From contig JALXEF010000105.1 in the NCBI GenBank assembly GCA_027069855.1, positions 1 to 50,197 on the forward strand: a stretch of 50,197 bases of DNA. Reading direction: 5' to 3'. Positions 1-7,697 of this stretch are shown here, one piece after another; position 1 is the first letter of the stretch, and each line of letters begins with the position of its first letter. The notes under the pieces are model-generated. The model had not been told where the DNA came from. It did no database searches and worked only from the letters and a program-made list of their open reading frames with translations. The stretch is from Caldifarciminota bacterium. GTDB taxonomy: Bacteria; Hydrothermota; Hydrothermia; WGAB01. The translations under genes and the position numbers were made by a program.

Positions 1-374
<374 letters not shown>

Positions 375-611
375 CTACACCTCGCCCTGGATTTCTTCAT
401 CGGAGGGGAGTTCCTCCTCCCTGCGTTTCAACTCTTCGCGTTTCTTTTCCAAGGCTTCCCGGGTTTTGTCCACCACCTCCCGCACCTTCTCGCGGGTTTC
501 GGTGCCGGTGGCCGGGGTCAGGAAAACGGCCAGAGCGGCGCCGAACAAACTGCCCAGCACAAAGGCCGTGATGGCCCAGCCCAGGCTTCCGGAATCCCTG
601 TTTTCTGCCAT
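375..611 (-). CDS. YtxH-like small membrane protein
   Basis: This is a 78-residue protein. Residues 10-31 form one transmembrane segment (GWAITAFVLGSLFGAALAVF) followed by TPATGTETR and a charged, Glu/Lys/Arg-rich helix that is likely a coiled coil (residues 38-68). This layout, with a Gly-rich membrane segment then 'LTPxxGxExR', is typical of the YtxH family, whose function is poorly known; some members are linked to stress or the cell envelope. The ORF track extends it upstream, but AAGGAGGTGGCCC directly before the ATG at 611 fixes the start. It precedes gap in a two-gene operon. Confidence 0.8.
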   Translation of the reverse strand: MAENRDSGSLGWAITAFVLGSLFGAALAVFLTPATGTETREKVREVVDKTREALEKKREELKRREEELPSDEEIQGEV

Positions 612-636
612 GGGCCACCTCCTTGGCTTTGTGATA

Positions 637-665
637 AGGTTACATGCCTTCCCGGATGGGGTCAA
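637..665 (-). promoter_or_regulatory. Promoter candidate for YtxH-gap
   Basis: On the minus strand TTGACC (665-660) is followed after exactly 17 bases by TAACCT (642-637), about 26 bases upstream of the YtxH start. It begins inside the tail of the terminator at 668-707. The same -35 form and spacer recur at other operon starts in this window, which supports it. Confidence 0.6.
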
Positions 666-707
666 GAAACGGCCGCCGCCCCGGCCATGGCCGGGGCGGC
701 GGCCGTT
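660..707 (-). terminator. Intrinsic terminator of the envelope operon
   Basis: Bases 668-707 form a perfect 40-base palindrome (20-bp arms around GGCCATGGCC). On the minus strand it ends in GGCCGTTTCTTGACC, a short T-rich tail. It lies 20 bases after the lipoprotein stop codon, so it fits as the end of the three-gene operon 727-2854. The T-run is short, so termination may be incomplete. Confidence 0.65.
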
Positions 708-726
708 CTCAAAAAGGGATTGCCCC

Positions 727-1524
727 TCAGGGTCGCTCCACGGCCACCAGCCGGTATTCTTCCCGAATATGCAGGTAGCCCAGGAAGTTCCCGTTCTCGT
801 CGTAAACTTCGATGAGAAGCCACAACTGTTTGCGGAGCCACAGGCGGTCGGTGACCCAGTCCTCAAGGCGAAGGAAGGCGGAGTCCGCCACGCTGTCCCA
901 TGCGCGCAGCCTCCAGGCTGAAAACAAGGCCCCATCCGGACCTGTCACCGTGTCCACGGCCACCACCCGTCGGATGCGGAGCCAGGGATCGCGGAACACC
1001 ACCCACTGTTGTCCCACCTCCAGGGGAAACCGGAGGGTTTTCTGGGGTTCCGCCAGATTGGAGGGGGTCTGCGTCAGGCCGTCTCCCATCCGCTGGTGTG
1101 CGAACCGGAGCACCTGGTCAAGGCTGGAGAACTCCCGGGTCCCCAGGCGAAACCGCAGGTTTCCGGCGTCCGGCACCGGGGCGAGGGCCCAGGGATAGGG
1201 GATACCCGGGCCCTGGATTTCCACCCACAGGAGTGCCGTGTCGGTGATCCACCAGCGGTTTCGGGATCCTTCGGTGTTCTCCACCCACACCTCGGTGAAG
1301 TTCGGGAAGCGGGAAATCCGCCGGGTTTCCTGCACATAAAGGTCACCTTCGCGGTGCCCCTCCATGCCGGGGACCCCCCACCAATCCAGGGTCCAGTGGA
1401 CCTTCCACCGGAATCCCTCGGGAAAGGCGAAGGTGGCTCCGAGGTCCTCCGGGGCCGTCACACAGCCGTTCCCCCCAAGGAGGAACAGCAAAAGCCCTCC
1501 GATGGCAAGGGTTGCCCTTTTCAT
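727..1524 (-). CDS. Lipoprotein of unknown function
   Basis: This is a 265-residue protein with a lipoprotein signal: MKR, then a hydrophobic stretch ending LLLFLLGGNGC, giving a mature Cys at about residue 21. The mature part is rich in Trp and aromatic residues (for example WKVHWTLDWWGVPG) and predicted to be mostly beta strand. I recognise no family. Its ATG at 1524 overlaps the stop of the upstream barrel gene (ATGA), implying translational coupling. Together with the two upstream outer-membrane proteins it probably forms an envelope complex or pathway. It is the last gene before the terminator at 660-707. The role is inferred only from the signal peptide and neighbours. Confidence 0.7.
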   Translation of the reverse strand: MKRATLAIGGLLLFLLGGNGCVTAPEDLGATFAFPEGFRWKVHWTLDWWGVPGMEGHREGDLYVQETRRISRFPNFTEVWVENTEGSRNRWWITDTALLWVEIQGPGIPYPWALAPVPDAGNLRFRLGTREFSSLDQVLRFAHQRMGDGLTQTPSNLAEPQKTLRFPLEVGQQWVVFRDPWLRIRRVVAVDTVTGPDGALFSAWRLRAWDSVADSAFLRLEDWVTDRLWLRKQLWLLIEVYDENGNFLGYLHIREEYRLVAVERP

Positions 1525-2162
1525 GGGATACCGACGAACAGCCACACACCCAGGTTCCCCTGGGTCACCGAGAGGCCCTGAAGGCGCCATTCGGCTCGGG
1601 TTGCGGTCTCTTTCTCGGGTTCGGAGGTGTGCCAGGTTCGGGTTTTGGTTTCTTCACGGTACCAGGAGAGGCCCAGGGCCTGCACCAGCCCCTGCAGCCT
1701 CAGGTCCAGGCCCTTCAGGGTGAAGGCGTACTCCAGACCCAGAAGAAAGCCCAGGCCCACATCCCAGCCCGTCCGTTCCTGGGTTTGGGGGTATGACCAC
1801 TGGGACGAGGGCTGAAGACTGTCCCGGGACAGGCTCACGGAAACCCAGGGGCCAAAGCCCACGAGGCCCTGGAGCCTTCCCTGGGGCAGGGACCGGCGGA
1901 ACACCGGCTGCAGAAGGGCCAGGTTTCCGCCCAGGCTCAGCGTTCGGCTGTAGGCCTGATCGCTTGTCGAGTCCCCGTTCTGGGTAGTTTCCTGCGTGAA
2001 GCCGTGAAGATCCAGATGGAGCCCGAGTTCCAGCCGGGGCCCGGCCTCGTGGAACTGTACCTTGAAGAAGGACGGGGGCCGGCTGAAGCTCTCCAGTTTG
2101 AAGCCCACCAGGCTTCCCGGATAGGGCAACAGCCCCATCAGCATGAGAAAGGTTCCCAGCAT
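1521..2162 (-). CDS. Predicted outer-membrane beta-barrel protein, paralogue of the next upstream gene
   Basis: This is a 213-residue protein with an N-terminal hydrophobic segment (MLGTFLMLMGLLPY), likely a signal peptide. Alternating amphipathic strands follow (LELGLHLDLHGF, GLEYAFTLKGLDLRLQGL, GLSVTQGNLGVWLFVG), as expected of a small outer-membrane barrel. Its N-terminus aligns by eye with the 223-residue protein encoded upstream: both start ML, share VG...S...P.S..KVQ at the same place, and end GLS....N..LWL. AAAAAGGAGGTCGCCC precedes the ATG. No specific family was recognised. It sits mid-operon, 20 bases after its paralogue and coupled to the lipoprotein gene. Confidence 0.65.
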   Translation of the reverse strand: MLGTFLMLMGLLPYPGSLVGFKLESFSRPPSFFKVQFHEAGPRLELGLHLDLHGFTQETTQNGDSTSDQAYSRTLSLGGNLALLQPVFRRSLPQGRLQGLVGFGPWVSVSLSRDSLQPSSQWSYPQTQERTGWDVGLGFLLGLEYAFTLKGLDLRLQGLVQALGLSWYREETKTRTWHTSEPEKETATRAEWRLQGLSVTQGNLGVWLFVGIP

Positions 2163-2182
2163 GGGCGACCTCCTTTTTGAAC

Positions 2183-2854
2183 TTACAACCGAAACATCAG
2201 CCAGAGGTTAAAGGTGTTGAAAAAGGCCGAGAGGCCCTCCAGGCTCACCTCGGGTCCCCGAGTGGTTTGTTCTGAGCGCTGTCCATCGGAGTCTTTATAG
2301 GTGTCATGGTGCCAGGTGTACCCCGCATTCAGGGTGAAGAGGCCTGCCGTGGCCTGCAGGTACACCCGCCCCTGCCAGAACGGCGGCACCACATCCAGCC
2401 GGATCCGGGGACCGAGCGACAGGTTCAGGCTCCGCTCCTCCAGCACACTTTCTCTCCACCATCCCTCACCGTCGGCTGTGAATTTGCCGAACTGGTATGC
2501 GTAATCTCCCCGGAGGGAGAGACTCCATCCCCACCAGGGCACCAGATTCCAGCGGCCCACGGCGAAGGCCGGACGCCGGTGCCAGCGGAGAATTCCAATT
2601 CCCACGCCCGCAGAGTACAAGCGTTGTCGTTCCTTGCTATGGCGCTCCAGGGAATCGCCCGCAAAAACATCCCTTGGGATGGTCCTCCAGTGTCCGGCCA
2701 GCGAGAAATCCAGGCGCAGGTCCCAGGCCACCGGACCCTTCCCCAGCTGCACCTTGTAGGAGGTCGGCAGATCCACGAGCGAAGTCATCCGGACCCCGAC
2801 GGTTTTCCCCTGGAACGAAAGGAAGGAAACCAGGGCCAGCACATAGGAAAGCAT
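2183..2854 (-). CDS. Predicted outer-membrane beta-barrel protein, first gene of a three-gene envelope operon
   Basis: This is a 223-residue protein. It starts with a hydrophobic signal-like segment (MLSYVLALVSFLSFQG). The rest alternates short amphipathic strands with many Trp and Tyr residues (LVPWWGWSLSLRGDYAYQFG, VYLQATAGLFTLNAGYTW), typical of an outer-membrane barrel. The ORF track begins 9 residues earlier, but AAAGGAGGTGAGGTTC directly before the ATG at 2854 decides the start. A good promoter lies at 2880-2908. It resembles the next gene (1521-2162), so the pair probably arose by tandem duplication. Function unknown. Confidence 0.65.
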   Translation of the reverse strand: MLSYVLALVSFLSFQGKTVGVRMTSLVDLPTSYKVQLGKGPVAWDLRLDFSLAGHWRTIPRDVFAGDSLERHSKERQRLYSAGVGIGILRWHRRPAFAVGRWNLVPWWGWSLSLRGDYAYQFGKFTADGEGWWRESVLEERSLNLSLGPRIRLDVVPPFWQGRVYLQATAGLFTLNAGYTWHHDTYKDSDGQRSEQTTRGPEVSLEGLSAFFNTFNLWLMFRL

Positions 2855-2879
2855 GAACCTCACCTCCTTTGTTGTCCCC

Positions 2880-2908
2880 ATGTTAAGGGGTCATCCTGCG
2901 GAGGTCAA
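2880..2908 (-). promoter_or_regulatory. Promoter of the barrel-barrel-lipoprotein operon
   Basis: Minus strand TTGACC (2908-2903), exactly 17 bases, then TAACAT (2885-2880). This places the transcript start about 20 bases before the ribosome binding site of the gene starting at 2854. It is close to the sigma-70 consensus and matches the style of the other promoters in the window. Confidence 0.7.
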
Positions 2909-2964
2909 GGAACTACGAGAAGGGAACGCAGGGGCCTTCAAACTAAGGGTGAGGAGATCCGGTC

Positions 2965-2993
2965 TTGCAAAGCCCGCGGCCAGGCCGTACCCT
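2965..2993 (+). promoter_or_regulatory. trpS: Weak promoter candidate for trpS
   Basis: TTGCAA (2965-2970), 17 bases, TACCCT (2988-2993), 22 bases before the trpS ATG. The -10 element is poor, so this rests mostly on position in the divergent region and on spacing. Confidence 0.35.
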
Positions 2994-3014
2994 GTGCGGC
3001 CGAAGGAGGACGGC

Positions 3015-4193
3015 ATGAAAACCATCCTTTCAGGTATGCGCCCCAGCGGCAAACTCCACATCGGGCACCTCTTCGGCGTGCTGGAGAACTGGCGGAAACT
3101 CCAGGACTCGTACCGGTGCTACTTTGAGGTGGCGGACTGGCACGCCATGACCACCGAGTACCGGAACCCCCGGGCCATCCGGCAGAACACCCTGGAGATG
3201 GTCAAGGACTGGCTGGCGGCCGGCATCGACCCCAAACGCGCCGTGATCTTTGTCCAGTCGCGGGTCCCCGAGCACACGGAACTCCACATCGTGTTTTCCA
3301 TGCTGGTGTCCCTGTCCCGCCTCCTCCGGAACCCCACCTTCAAGGAGTATGTGGGGGAACTCAAGGCCAAGGAACTCAAGACCTCGGGCCGACGGGTGCT
3401 GGACCGGCTGGTGGAGCAAACCCTGGACCGCATCCTGGAGGTGCTGCAGCAGGAGCAGCAGAGCCATCTCTCCGCCAAGGAGTACCGGAGCCTGCTCCGG
3501 GCCCGGCTCAAGGAAACCGTGGCCGAGGGGTTGAACCGCCTGTTCCACACCACCGAGGGCGAGGAACTGTCCTACGGCCATCTGGTGAACTACGGGTTCC
3601 TGGGGTACCCCGTGCTCCAGGCGGCCGATATTCTGCTGTACAAGGGCGAGGTGGTGCCGGTGGGCGAGGACCAGGTGCCCCATATTGAGCTCACCCGGGA
3701 AATCGCCCGGCGGTTCAACGAGTACTATGCGCCGATCTTTCCGGTGCCCGAGCCCCTGCTCACCCGGTTCCCCCGGGTGCCGGGCACCGACGGCAAACGC
3801 ATGTCCAAGTCGCGGGGCAACACCATCCTGATCTCCGAGAAGCCCGAGGACCTGGCCCAGAAGGTGCGCCGGATGATCACGGATCCCCAGAAAATCCGGC
3901 GGGGCGATCCGGGACGGCCCGAGATCTGCCCGGTGTTCGCGCTGCATCGGGTGTTCGGCACGCCCGACCTGGAGGCCATTGAGCGCGACTGCCGGAGCGG
4001 TGCCCTGGGCTGTGTGGACTGCAAAAAGAAGCTGCTGAGCCAGATCCAGGCGCATCTGGAACCCCTGCAGGAGAAGCGGGCCGGCATCAGCGACGCGCAG
4101 GTAGTGGAGATTTTGGAGGAGGGCAGCCGCAGGGCCCGCGAGGTGGCCCGCCGCACCATGGCCGAGGTGCACGAGGCCCTGGGCCTGTTCTAA
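3015..4193 (+). CDS. trpS: Tryptophanyl-tRNA synthetase with large insertion and Cys cluster
   Basis: This class I synthetase charges tRNA-Trp. The 392-residue protein starts at the ATG after AAGGAGGACGGC, not at the longer ORF start. It has HIGH (residues 15-18), GFLGYP and AADILLY (194-208), GEDQ..HIELTR (218-228) and a KMSKS-type loop KRMSKS (261-266). It is longer than the usual roughly 330 residues because about 65-70 charged, helical residues (about 112-190) sit between NPTFKE and the GFLGYP strand. Cysteines 305, 326, 333 and 336 form C-x20-C-x6-C-x2-C near the anticodon-binding region. This resembles the 4Fe-4S motif known in the Thermotoga maritima enzyme. A tRNA-Trp gene lies 270 bases downstream. 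Confidence 0.95.
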   Translation: MKTILSGMRPSGKLHIGHLFGVLENWRKLQDSYRCYFEVADWHAMTTEYRNPRAIRQNTLEMVKDWLAAGIDPKRAVIFVQSRVPEHTELHIVFSMLVSLSRLLRNPTFKEYVGELKAKELKTSGRRVLDRLVEQTLDRILEVLQQEQQSHLSAKEYRSLLRARLKETVAEGLNRLFHTTEGEELSYGHLVNYGFLGYPVLQAADILLYKGEVVPVGEDQVPHIELTREIARRFNEYYAPIFPVPEPLLTRFPRVPGTDGKRMSKSRGNTILISEKPEDLAQKVRRMITDPQKIRRGDPGRPEICPVFALHRVFGTPDLEAIERDCRSGALGCVDCKKKLLSQIQAHLEPLQEKRAGISDAQVVEILEEGSRRAREVARRTMAEVHEALGLF

Positions 4194-4206
4194 GGGCCTT
4201 GCCTGC

Positions 4207-4235
4207 TTGCGGTGGGCGAAGGGCCTGCGTACAAT
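4207..4235 (+). promoter_or_regulatory. Promoter of tRNA-Arg
   Basis: TTGCGG (4207-4212), 17 bases, TACAAT (4230-4235). Transcription would begin at about 4242, a few bases before the mature tRNA 5' end. The -10 is a strong match. Confidence 0.6.
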
Positions 4236-4246
4236 ACGAAAACCCC

Positions 4247-4320
4247 GCCCCCGTAGCTCAGGAGGACAGAGCGGCGGTTTCCTAAACCGCAGGTCAGAGG
4301 TTCGAATCCTCTCGGGGGCG
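4247..4320 (+). tRNA. tRNA-Arg (anticodon CCT)
   Basis: A 74-base cloverleaf. The acceptor GCCCCCG pairs with CGGGGGC. The D stem is GCTC/GAGC. The anticodon stem GCGGT/ACCGC encloses TTCCTAA, with CCT at 4281-4283. The T arm is AGAGG-TTCGAAT-CCTCT and the discriminator base is G. No CCA is encoded, so the 3' end must be added by tRNA nucleotidyltransferase. It reads AGG codons. It has its own promoter and is followed by a T-rich stretch (CTCTTCTTTTTC). Confidence 0.95.
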
Positions 4321-4419
4321 CTCTTCTTTTTCACCGGTTGCAGGTGGCCGCGCCGACCTGCATACTGGGGAACCGAACCGCCGGGGGATGGGCCTCCGGG
4401 GTAGGGGTAGGTGTCGCTA

Positions 4420-4448
4420 TTGACGGACCCCTGTCCCGGCTGTAAGAT
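4420..4448 (+). promoter_or_regulatory. Promoter of the tRNA-Trp / rpmG-secE-nusG / ribosomal / rpoBC transcript
   Basis: TTGACG (4420-4425), 17 bases, TAAGAT (4443-4448), 15 bases before the mature tRNA-Trp 5' end. The -10 is identical to that of the str operon promoter at 15973-16001. No later promoter is evident before rpoB, so it may drive everything through rpoC. Confidence 0.7.
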
Positions 4449-4463
4449 TACCCGGCTACACGG

Positions 4464-4536
4464 AGGCCTGTAGCTCAATTGGGAGAGCACCGGATTCCAA
4501 ATCCGGCGGTTGGGGGTTCGAGTCCCTCCAGGCCTG
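4464..4536 (+). tRNA. tRNA-Trp (anticodon CCA)
   Basis: A 73-base cloverleaf. The acceptor AGGCCTG pairs with CAGGCCT. The D stem is GCTC/GAGC. The anticodon stem CCGGA/TCCGG encloses TTCCAAA, with CCA at 4497-4499. The T arm is GGGGG-TTCGAGT-CCCTC (one G-T pair) and the discriminator base is G. No CCA end is encoded. It is the first element of the rpmG-secE-nusG transcript, a common bacterial arrangement, so RNase P and 3' processing must release it from a messenger. Confidence 0.96.
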
Positions 4537-4587
4537 CTTTTTCTTCTATAAGGGAGGAAATCCCCAGGTTTTGAGGAGGATGTCCTG

Positions 4588-4740
4588 ATGAGGATTGTGG
4601 TGCACCTGGTATGCACGGAATGCAAGCGGCGGAACTACTCCACCACCAAGAACCGGGATAAGCGGGGTGTGAAGCTGCAGCTGCGGAAGTACTGCCCCCA
4701 TTGCCGTCGGCACACGCTACACAAGGAGTCCAAGGCCTGA
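4588..4740 (+). CDS. rpmG: 50S ribosomal protein L33, zinc-binding form
   Basis: A 50-residue protein too short for the ORF track: MRIVVHLVCTECK...NYSTTKN...YCPHCRRHTLHKESKA. Two CxxC pairs (CTEC and CPHC) give the zinc-ribbon (C+) form of L33. AGGAGG lies 8 bases before the ATG. Its TGA overlaps the secE ATG (TGATG), so the two are translationally coupled. The place between tRNA-Trp and secE is the classic one for L33. Confidence 0.95.
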   Translation: MRIVVHLVCTECKRRNYSTTKNRDKRGVKLQLRKYCPHCRRHTLHKESKA

Positions 4741-4946
4741 TGGGTGCGTTGAGCCGGAAGTTGCAGCAGGCCATCACCTTCCTGCGGGAGGTGCGGGCCG
4801 AATTGAATCGGGTCACCTGGCCCACCCGCGAGGCCGTGATCGGTGGAACCGTCGCCGTGATCGTGCTCTCTCTGATCCTGGTGATCTACATGGGCATCGT
4901 GGACTTCATCGTGACCAAGATCCTGGGGTTCCTCATGGTGAGGTGA
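4740..4946 (+). CDS. secE: Preprotein translocase subunit SecE
   Basis: A 68-residue single-span subunit of the SecYEG channel, which it clamps in the inner membrane. It has the amphipathic cytoplasmic helix and family motif FLREVRAELNRVTWPTREA (residues about 14-32), then one transmembrane segment (GTVAVIVLSLILVIYMGIV). The ATG at 4740 overlaps the rpmG stop; the ORF track starts 13 residues too early. Followed after 4 bases by nusG, as in most bacteria. SecY is encoded at 29044-30360. Confidence 0.95.
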   Translation: MGALSRKLQQAITFLREVRAELNRVTWPTREAVIGGTVAVIVLSLILVIYMGIVDFIVTKILGFLMVR

Positions 4947-4950
4947 TCGT

Positions 4951-5520
4951 ATGGCCGAACAAGCCAAGGAAACTCCGGCCCAGGAGGCGCCCAGGAAGAA
5001 GAAGTGGTTCGTGTTCTGGACCCTTTCGGGCCGGGAACTGAAGGTCAAAAAGATCCTGGATCGCCTGGTGGAGGAACACGGGCTCCGGGGCAAGGTGGGC
5101 CAGATCCTGGTGCCCATGCAGACCATTCCAAAGGTCCGCAAGGGCAAGCGGTATCTGGTGGATAAGCCCATCTTCCGGGGGTACATCCTGGTGGAAATGG
5201 AGCCCGACCCCGAGGTGATTGAGAAGCTCACGGCCACCGGGGCCCTGCGGGCCCTGATCGCCAAGGACACCATGATCACGCTCACCGACGAAGAGGTGGA
5301 GCGGATCATGGAAACGGTGCGCCGGGAGCAGGAGAAGAAGGAAAAGGAGGTGCCGTTCCTCAAGGGGGAACGGGTCAAGATTGTGGACGGCGCCTTTGCC
5401 GACTTTGTGGGAGAGGTGGAGGAAGTGTACCCCGAACGGGGTCAGTTGAAGGTTCGCGTGAACATCTTTGGCCGGAGCACCCCGGTCATCCTGAATTTCC
5501 TCCAGGTGGAGCGGCAATAA
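4951..5520 (+). CDS. nusG: Transcription termination/antitermination factor NusG
   Basis: A 189-residue protein that binds the RNA polymerase clamp and couples transcription to Rho or the ribosome. The NGN domain covers about residues 14-120 (WFVFWTLSGRELKVKK..., RGYILVEME, DEEVERI). A linker leads to a KOW domain at about 135-189 (GERVKIVDGAFADFVGEVEEV). The N-terminus has an extra charged tail (AEQAKETPAQEAPRKKK) before the usual start of the NGN domain. GAGGTGATCGT precedes the ATG. Confidence 0.96.
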   Translation: MAEQAKETPAQEAPRKKKWFVFWTLSGRELKVKKILDRLVEEHGLRGKVGQILVPMQTIPKVRKGKRYLVDKPIFRGYILVEMEPDPEVIEKLTATGALRALIAKDTMITLTDEEVERIMETVRREQEKKEKEVPFLKGERVKIVDGAFADFVGEVEEVYPERGQLKVRVNIFGRSTPVILNFLQVERQ

Positions 5521-5538
5521 GGAAAGGAGGCCCCAGAG

Positions 5539-5982
5539 ATGCCACCGAAGAAGGCGAAGAAGGAAGTGGTCGCGGTGATCAAACTCCAGATTCCGGCCGG
5601 ACAGGCGACGGCGTCGCCGCCCGTGGGGCCTGCCTTGGGGCAGCACGGCCTCAATATCATGGAGTTTATCCGGGCCTTTAACGAGGCCACCAAGGATCAG
5701 GCGGGTTTGATCATTCCCGTGGTGATCACGGTTTACAAGGATCGCACCTTTACCTTTGAGTTGAAGACCCCGCCGGCCTCTGTGCTCCTGAAGCGGGCTG
5801 CGGGCCTGGCCAAGGGCTCCGGAGAGCCCAACAAGGTGAAGGTGGGCAAGGTTACCCGTTCCCAGGTTCGGGAGATCGCCGAACTGAAGATGCGTGACCT
5901 GAATACCGACGATGTGGAAGCTGCCATGCGTATGATTGAGGGCACCGCCCGCAGCATGGGCATTGAAGTGGTGGAGGGTTGA
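5539..5982 (+). CDS. rplK: 50S ribosomal protein L11
   Basis: A 147-residue stalk-base protein that binds 23S rRNA at the GTPase-associated centre. The N-terminal domain shows [17 protein letters not shown], the proline-rich region contacted by thiostrepton-type antibiotics. The C-terminal RNA-binding domain ends [21 protein letters not shown] good AAAGGAGG site precedes the ATG. It is followed by rplA two bases after the stop. Confidence 0.97.
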   Translation: MPPKKAKKEVVAVIKLQIPAGQATASPPVGPALGQHGLNIMEFIRAFNEATKDQAGLIIPVVITVYKDRTFTFELKTPPASVLLKRAAGLAKGSGEPNKVKVGKVTRSQVREIAELKMRDLNTDDVEAAMRMIEGTARSMGIEVVEG

Positions 5983-5983
5983 G

Positions 5984-6700
5984 ATGCCGAAGCACGGAAA
6001 ACGCTATCGCGCCCTTTTGGAAAAGGTGGACCGCACCCGCGCGTACCCGGTGGACGAGGCGATCCAGCTGGTTAAGGATCTCGCCTCCGCCAGGTTTGAT
6101 GAAACCGTGGAGGCCTCGGTGAAGCTCGGGGTGGACCCCCGGAAGGCCGATCAGATGGTTCGCGGTGCGGTGACCCTGCCCCATGGCACCGGTAAAACCG
6201 TACGGGTGCTGGTGTTCACCCGCGGCGATGAAGAACAGGAGGCCCGCGAGGCCGGGGCCGACTATGTGGGCTTCAAGGACCTGATTGATAAGATCAAACA
6301 GGGCTGGCTGGAGTTTGATGCGGTGGTGGCCACGCCCGACGCCATGCCCGAGGTGGCCAAGCTCGGGCGGATCCTGGGCCCCCGGGGGCTGATGCCCTCG
6401 CCCAAGACCGGAACCGTGACCAAGAATGTGGGCGAGGTGGTGCGCGAACTGAAGAAGGGCCGGGTGGAGTTCAAGGTGGACAAGACCGGAAACCTGCATG
6501 TGCCCATCGGCAAGGTTTCGTTCCCCGTGGAGCACCTGAAGGAAAACCTGCTCGCGTTCATCCAGGAAGTGTTGAACCAGCGTCCGGAAGCGCAAAAGGG
6601 TACCTACATCATTTCGGTTTACCTCTCGCCCACCATGGGGCCCAGTGTAAAGGTAGATGTCAACGACCTCTTGCGTGAGGTGGAGGCCAGGAGGATCTGA
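5984..6700 (+). CDS. rplA: 50S ribosomal protein L1
   Basis: A 238-residue protein of the mobile L1 stalk that moves deacylated tRNA to the E site; in many bacteria it also represses its own L11-L1 messenger. It begins [19 protein letters not shown]. The family signature near [20 protein letters not shown] is intact, followed by PSPKTGTVT. The ORF track begins 16 residues upstream inside rplK; the GGAGGG-preceded ATG at 5984 fits the family length. Confidence 0.97.
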   Translation: MPKHGKRYRALLEKVDRTRAYPVDEAIQLVKDLASARFDETVEASVKLGVDPRKADQMVRGAVTLPHGTGKTVRVLVFTRGDEEQEAREAGADYVGFKDLIDKIKQGWLEFDAVVATPDAMPEVAKLGRILGPRGLMPSPKTGTVTKNVGEVVRELKKGRVEFKVDKTGNLHVPIGKVSFPVEHLKENLLAFIQEVLNQRPEAQKGTYIISVYLSPTMGPSVKVDVNDLLREVEARRI

Positions 6701-6702
6701 TC

Positions 6703-7227
6703 ATGCCGAGGCCGGAAAAGGTTCAACAGGTGGAAGAGATCAAGCATCTGGTGGAGGGGGCCCACGCGGTGGTCCTCACCGACTTCACGGGCCTGAATGT
6801 GCAGGAGCTCAGCGAGCTCCGGCACACCCTGAAGCGGCGGGGGGACGCCCTCAAGGTGGTGAAGAACACCCTGGCCCGCCTGGCGTTCCAGGAAAAGGGG
6901 CTGGGGGATCTGAACCCCTACCTTGTGGGGCCCAACGCCGTGGTGGTGGCCCGGAAGGACGCCGTGGAAACTCTCAAGACCCTCTTCGGGTTCAGCAAGG
7001 AGGTGGGCAAGGGGGCCATCAAGGTGGGGATTGTGGATGGGCAGTTGTACGAAACCAAGGATCTGGAACGCATTTCCAAGTTGCCGTCGCTTCAGGATTC
7101 CCGCGCCCAGGTGGTGGGGATCCTGATGGCACCGCTCAGCGGCCTGGTGTACACCCTGCAGGGCCTGCTGAATACCCTGGTGGCGGTGCTGGAAGAAATT
7201 GAGAAGAAAAGAAAGGAGGAAGGTTAA
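6703..7227 (+). CDS. rplJ: 50S ribosomal protein L10
   Basis: A 174-residue protein that anchors L7/L12 dimers on the stalk. The N-terminal RNA-binding domain holds [15 protein letters not shown] and the [17 protein letters not shown] region. The C-terminal helix that binds L12 dimers is at about 145-174 ([20 protein letters not shown]). The gap from rplA is only 2 bases, so the L10-leader control structure known in some phyla has no room here. rplL follows after 2 bases. Confidence 0.96.
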   Translation: MPRPEKVQQVEEIKHLVEGAHAVVLTDFTGLNVQELSELRHTLKRRGDALKVVKNTLARLAFQEKGLGDLNPYLVGPNAVVVARKDAVETLKTLFGFSKEVGKGAIKVGIVDGQLYETKDLERISKLPSLQDSRAQVVGILMAPLSGLVYTLQGLLNTLVAVLEEIEKKRKEEG

Positions 7228-7229
7228 TC

Positions 7230-7628
7230 ATGTCGGCTGAGAAGATGAGTGTTCAGGAGATTGTGTCGGCGATCGAATCGCTCACCGTGCTGGAACTGGC
7301 CGAACTCGTGGAAACCCTGAAGGACAAATTCGGGGTGACCGGTGCGGTGCCGGTGGCGGCTGCTGCGGTTCCCGCGGCTGGCGCGGCTCCTGCCGAGGCA
7401 GAGGAAGAGGAAAAGACCTCCTTTGATGTGATCCTCACGGAGGTCCCGGCCAACGCCAAGATCAAGGTGCTGAAGGAGATCCGGTCGCTGACCGGCCTGG
7501 GCCTCAAAGAGGCCAAGGAACTGATTGAGAACCTGCCGAAGCCCGTCAAAGAAGGGGTTGAAAAGGAAGAGGCCGAGAAGATCAAGGCCGCCCTGGAAGG
7601 TTTGGGCGCCAAGGTGGAGATCAAGTAA
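7230..7628 (+). CDS. rplL: 50S ribosomal protein L7/L12
   Basis: A 132-residue stalk protein that recruits and activates translational GTPases. The N-terminal dimerisation domain runs to about residue 35. The Ala/Pro/Glu-rich hinge ([18 protein letters not shown]) covers about 46-65. The C-terminal factor-binding domain has [36 protein letters not shown] precedes the ATG. A 69-base gap separates it from rpoB; I saw only a weak five-base inverted repeat there and no clear terminator. Confidence 0.97.
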   Translation: MSAEKMSVQEIVSAIESLTVLELAELVETLKDKFGVTGAVPVAAAAVPAAGAAPAEAEEEEKTSFDVILTEVPANAKIKVLKEIRSLTGLGLKEAKELIENLPKPVKEGVEKEEAEKIKAALEGLGAKVEIK

Positions 7629-7697
7629 CGGATCCCTTGTGTTCCCTGCTCCGTATCCGCCTTCTGGGCTTTGAACCTTTAGTTAGGTAAAGGGGAG

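Noticed and set aside
4340-4361. Small hairpin (GCAGGT...ACCTGC) between the tRNA genes
   Set aside because: No T-run follows and the stem is short and bulged, so I do not call it a terminator or riboswitch.
3030-4625. 531-residue minus-strand ORF across trpS and both tRNA genes
   Set aside because: It runs through two tRNA genes and antisense of trpS; no family features.
6701-6702. L10-leader regulatory RNA before rplJ
   Set aside because: Only two bases separate rplA and rplJ, leaving no room for the structure.
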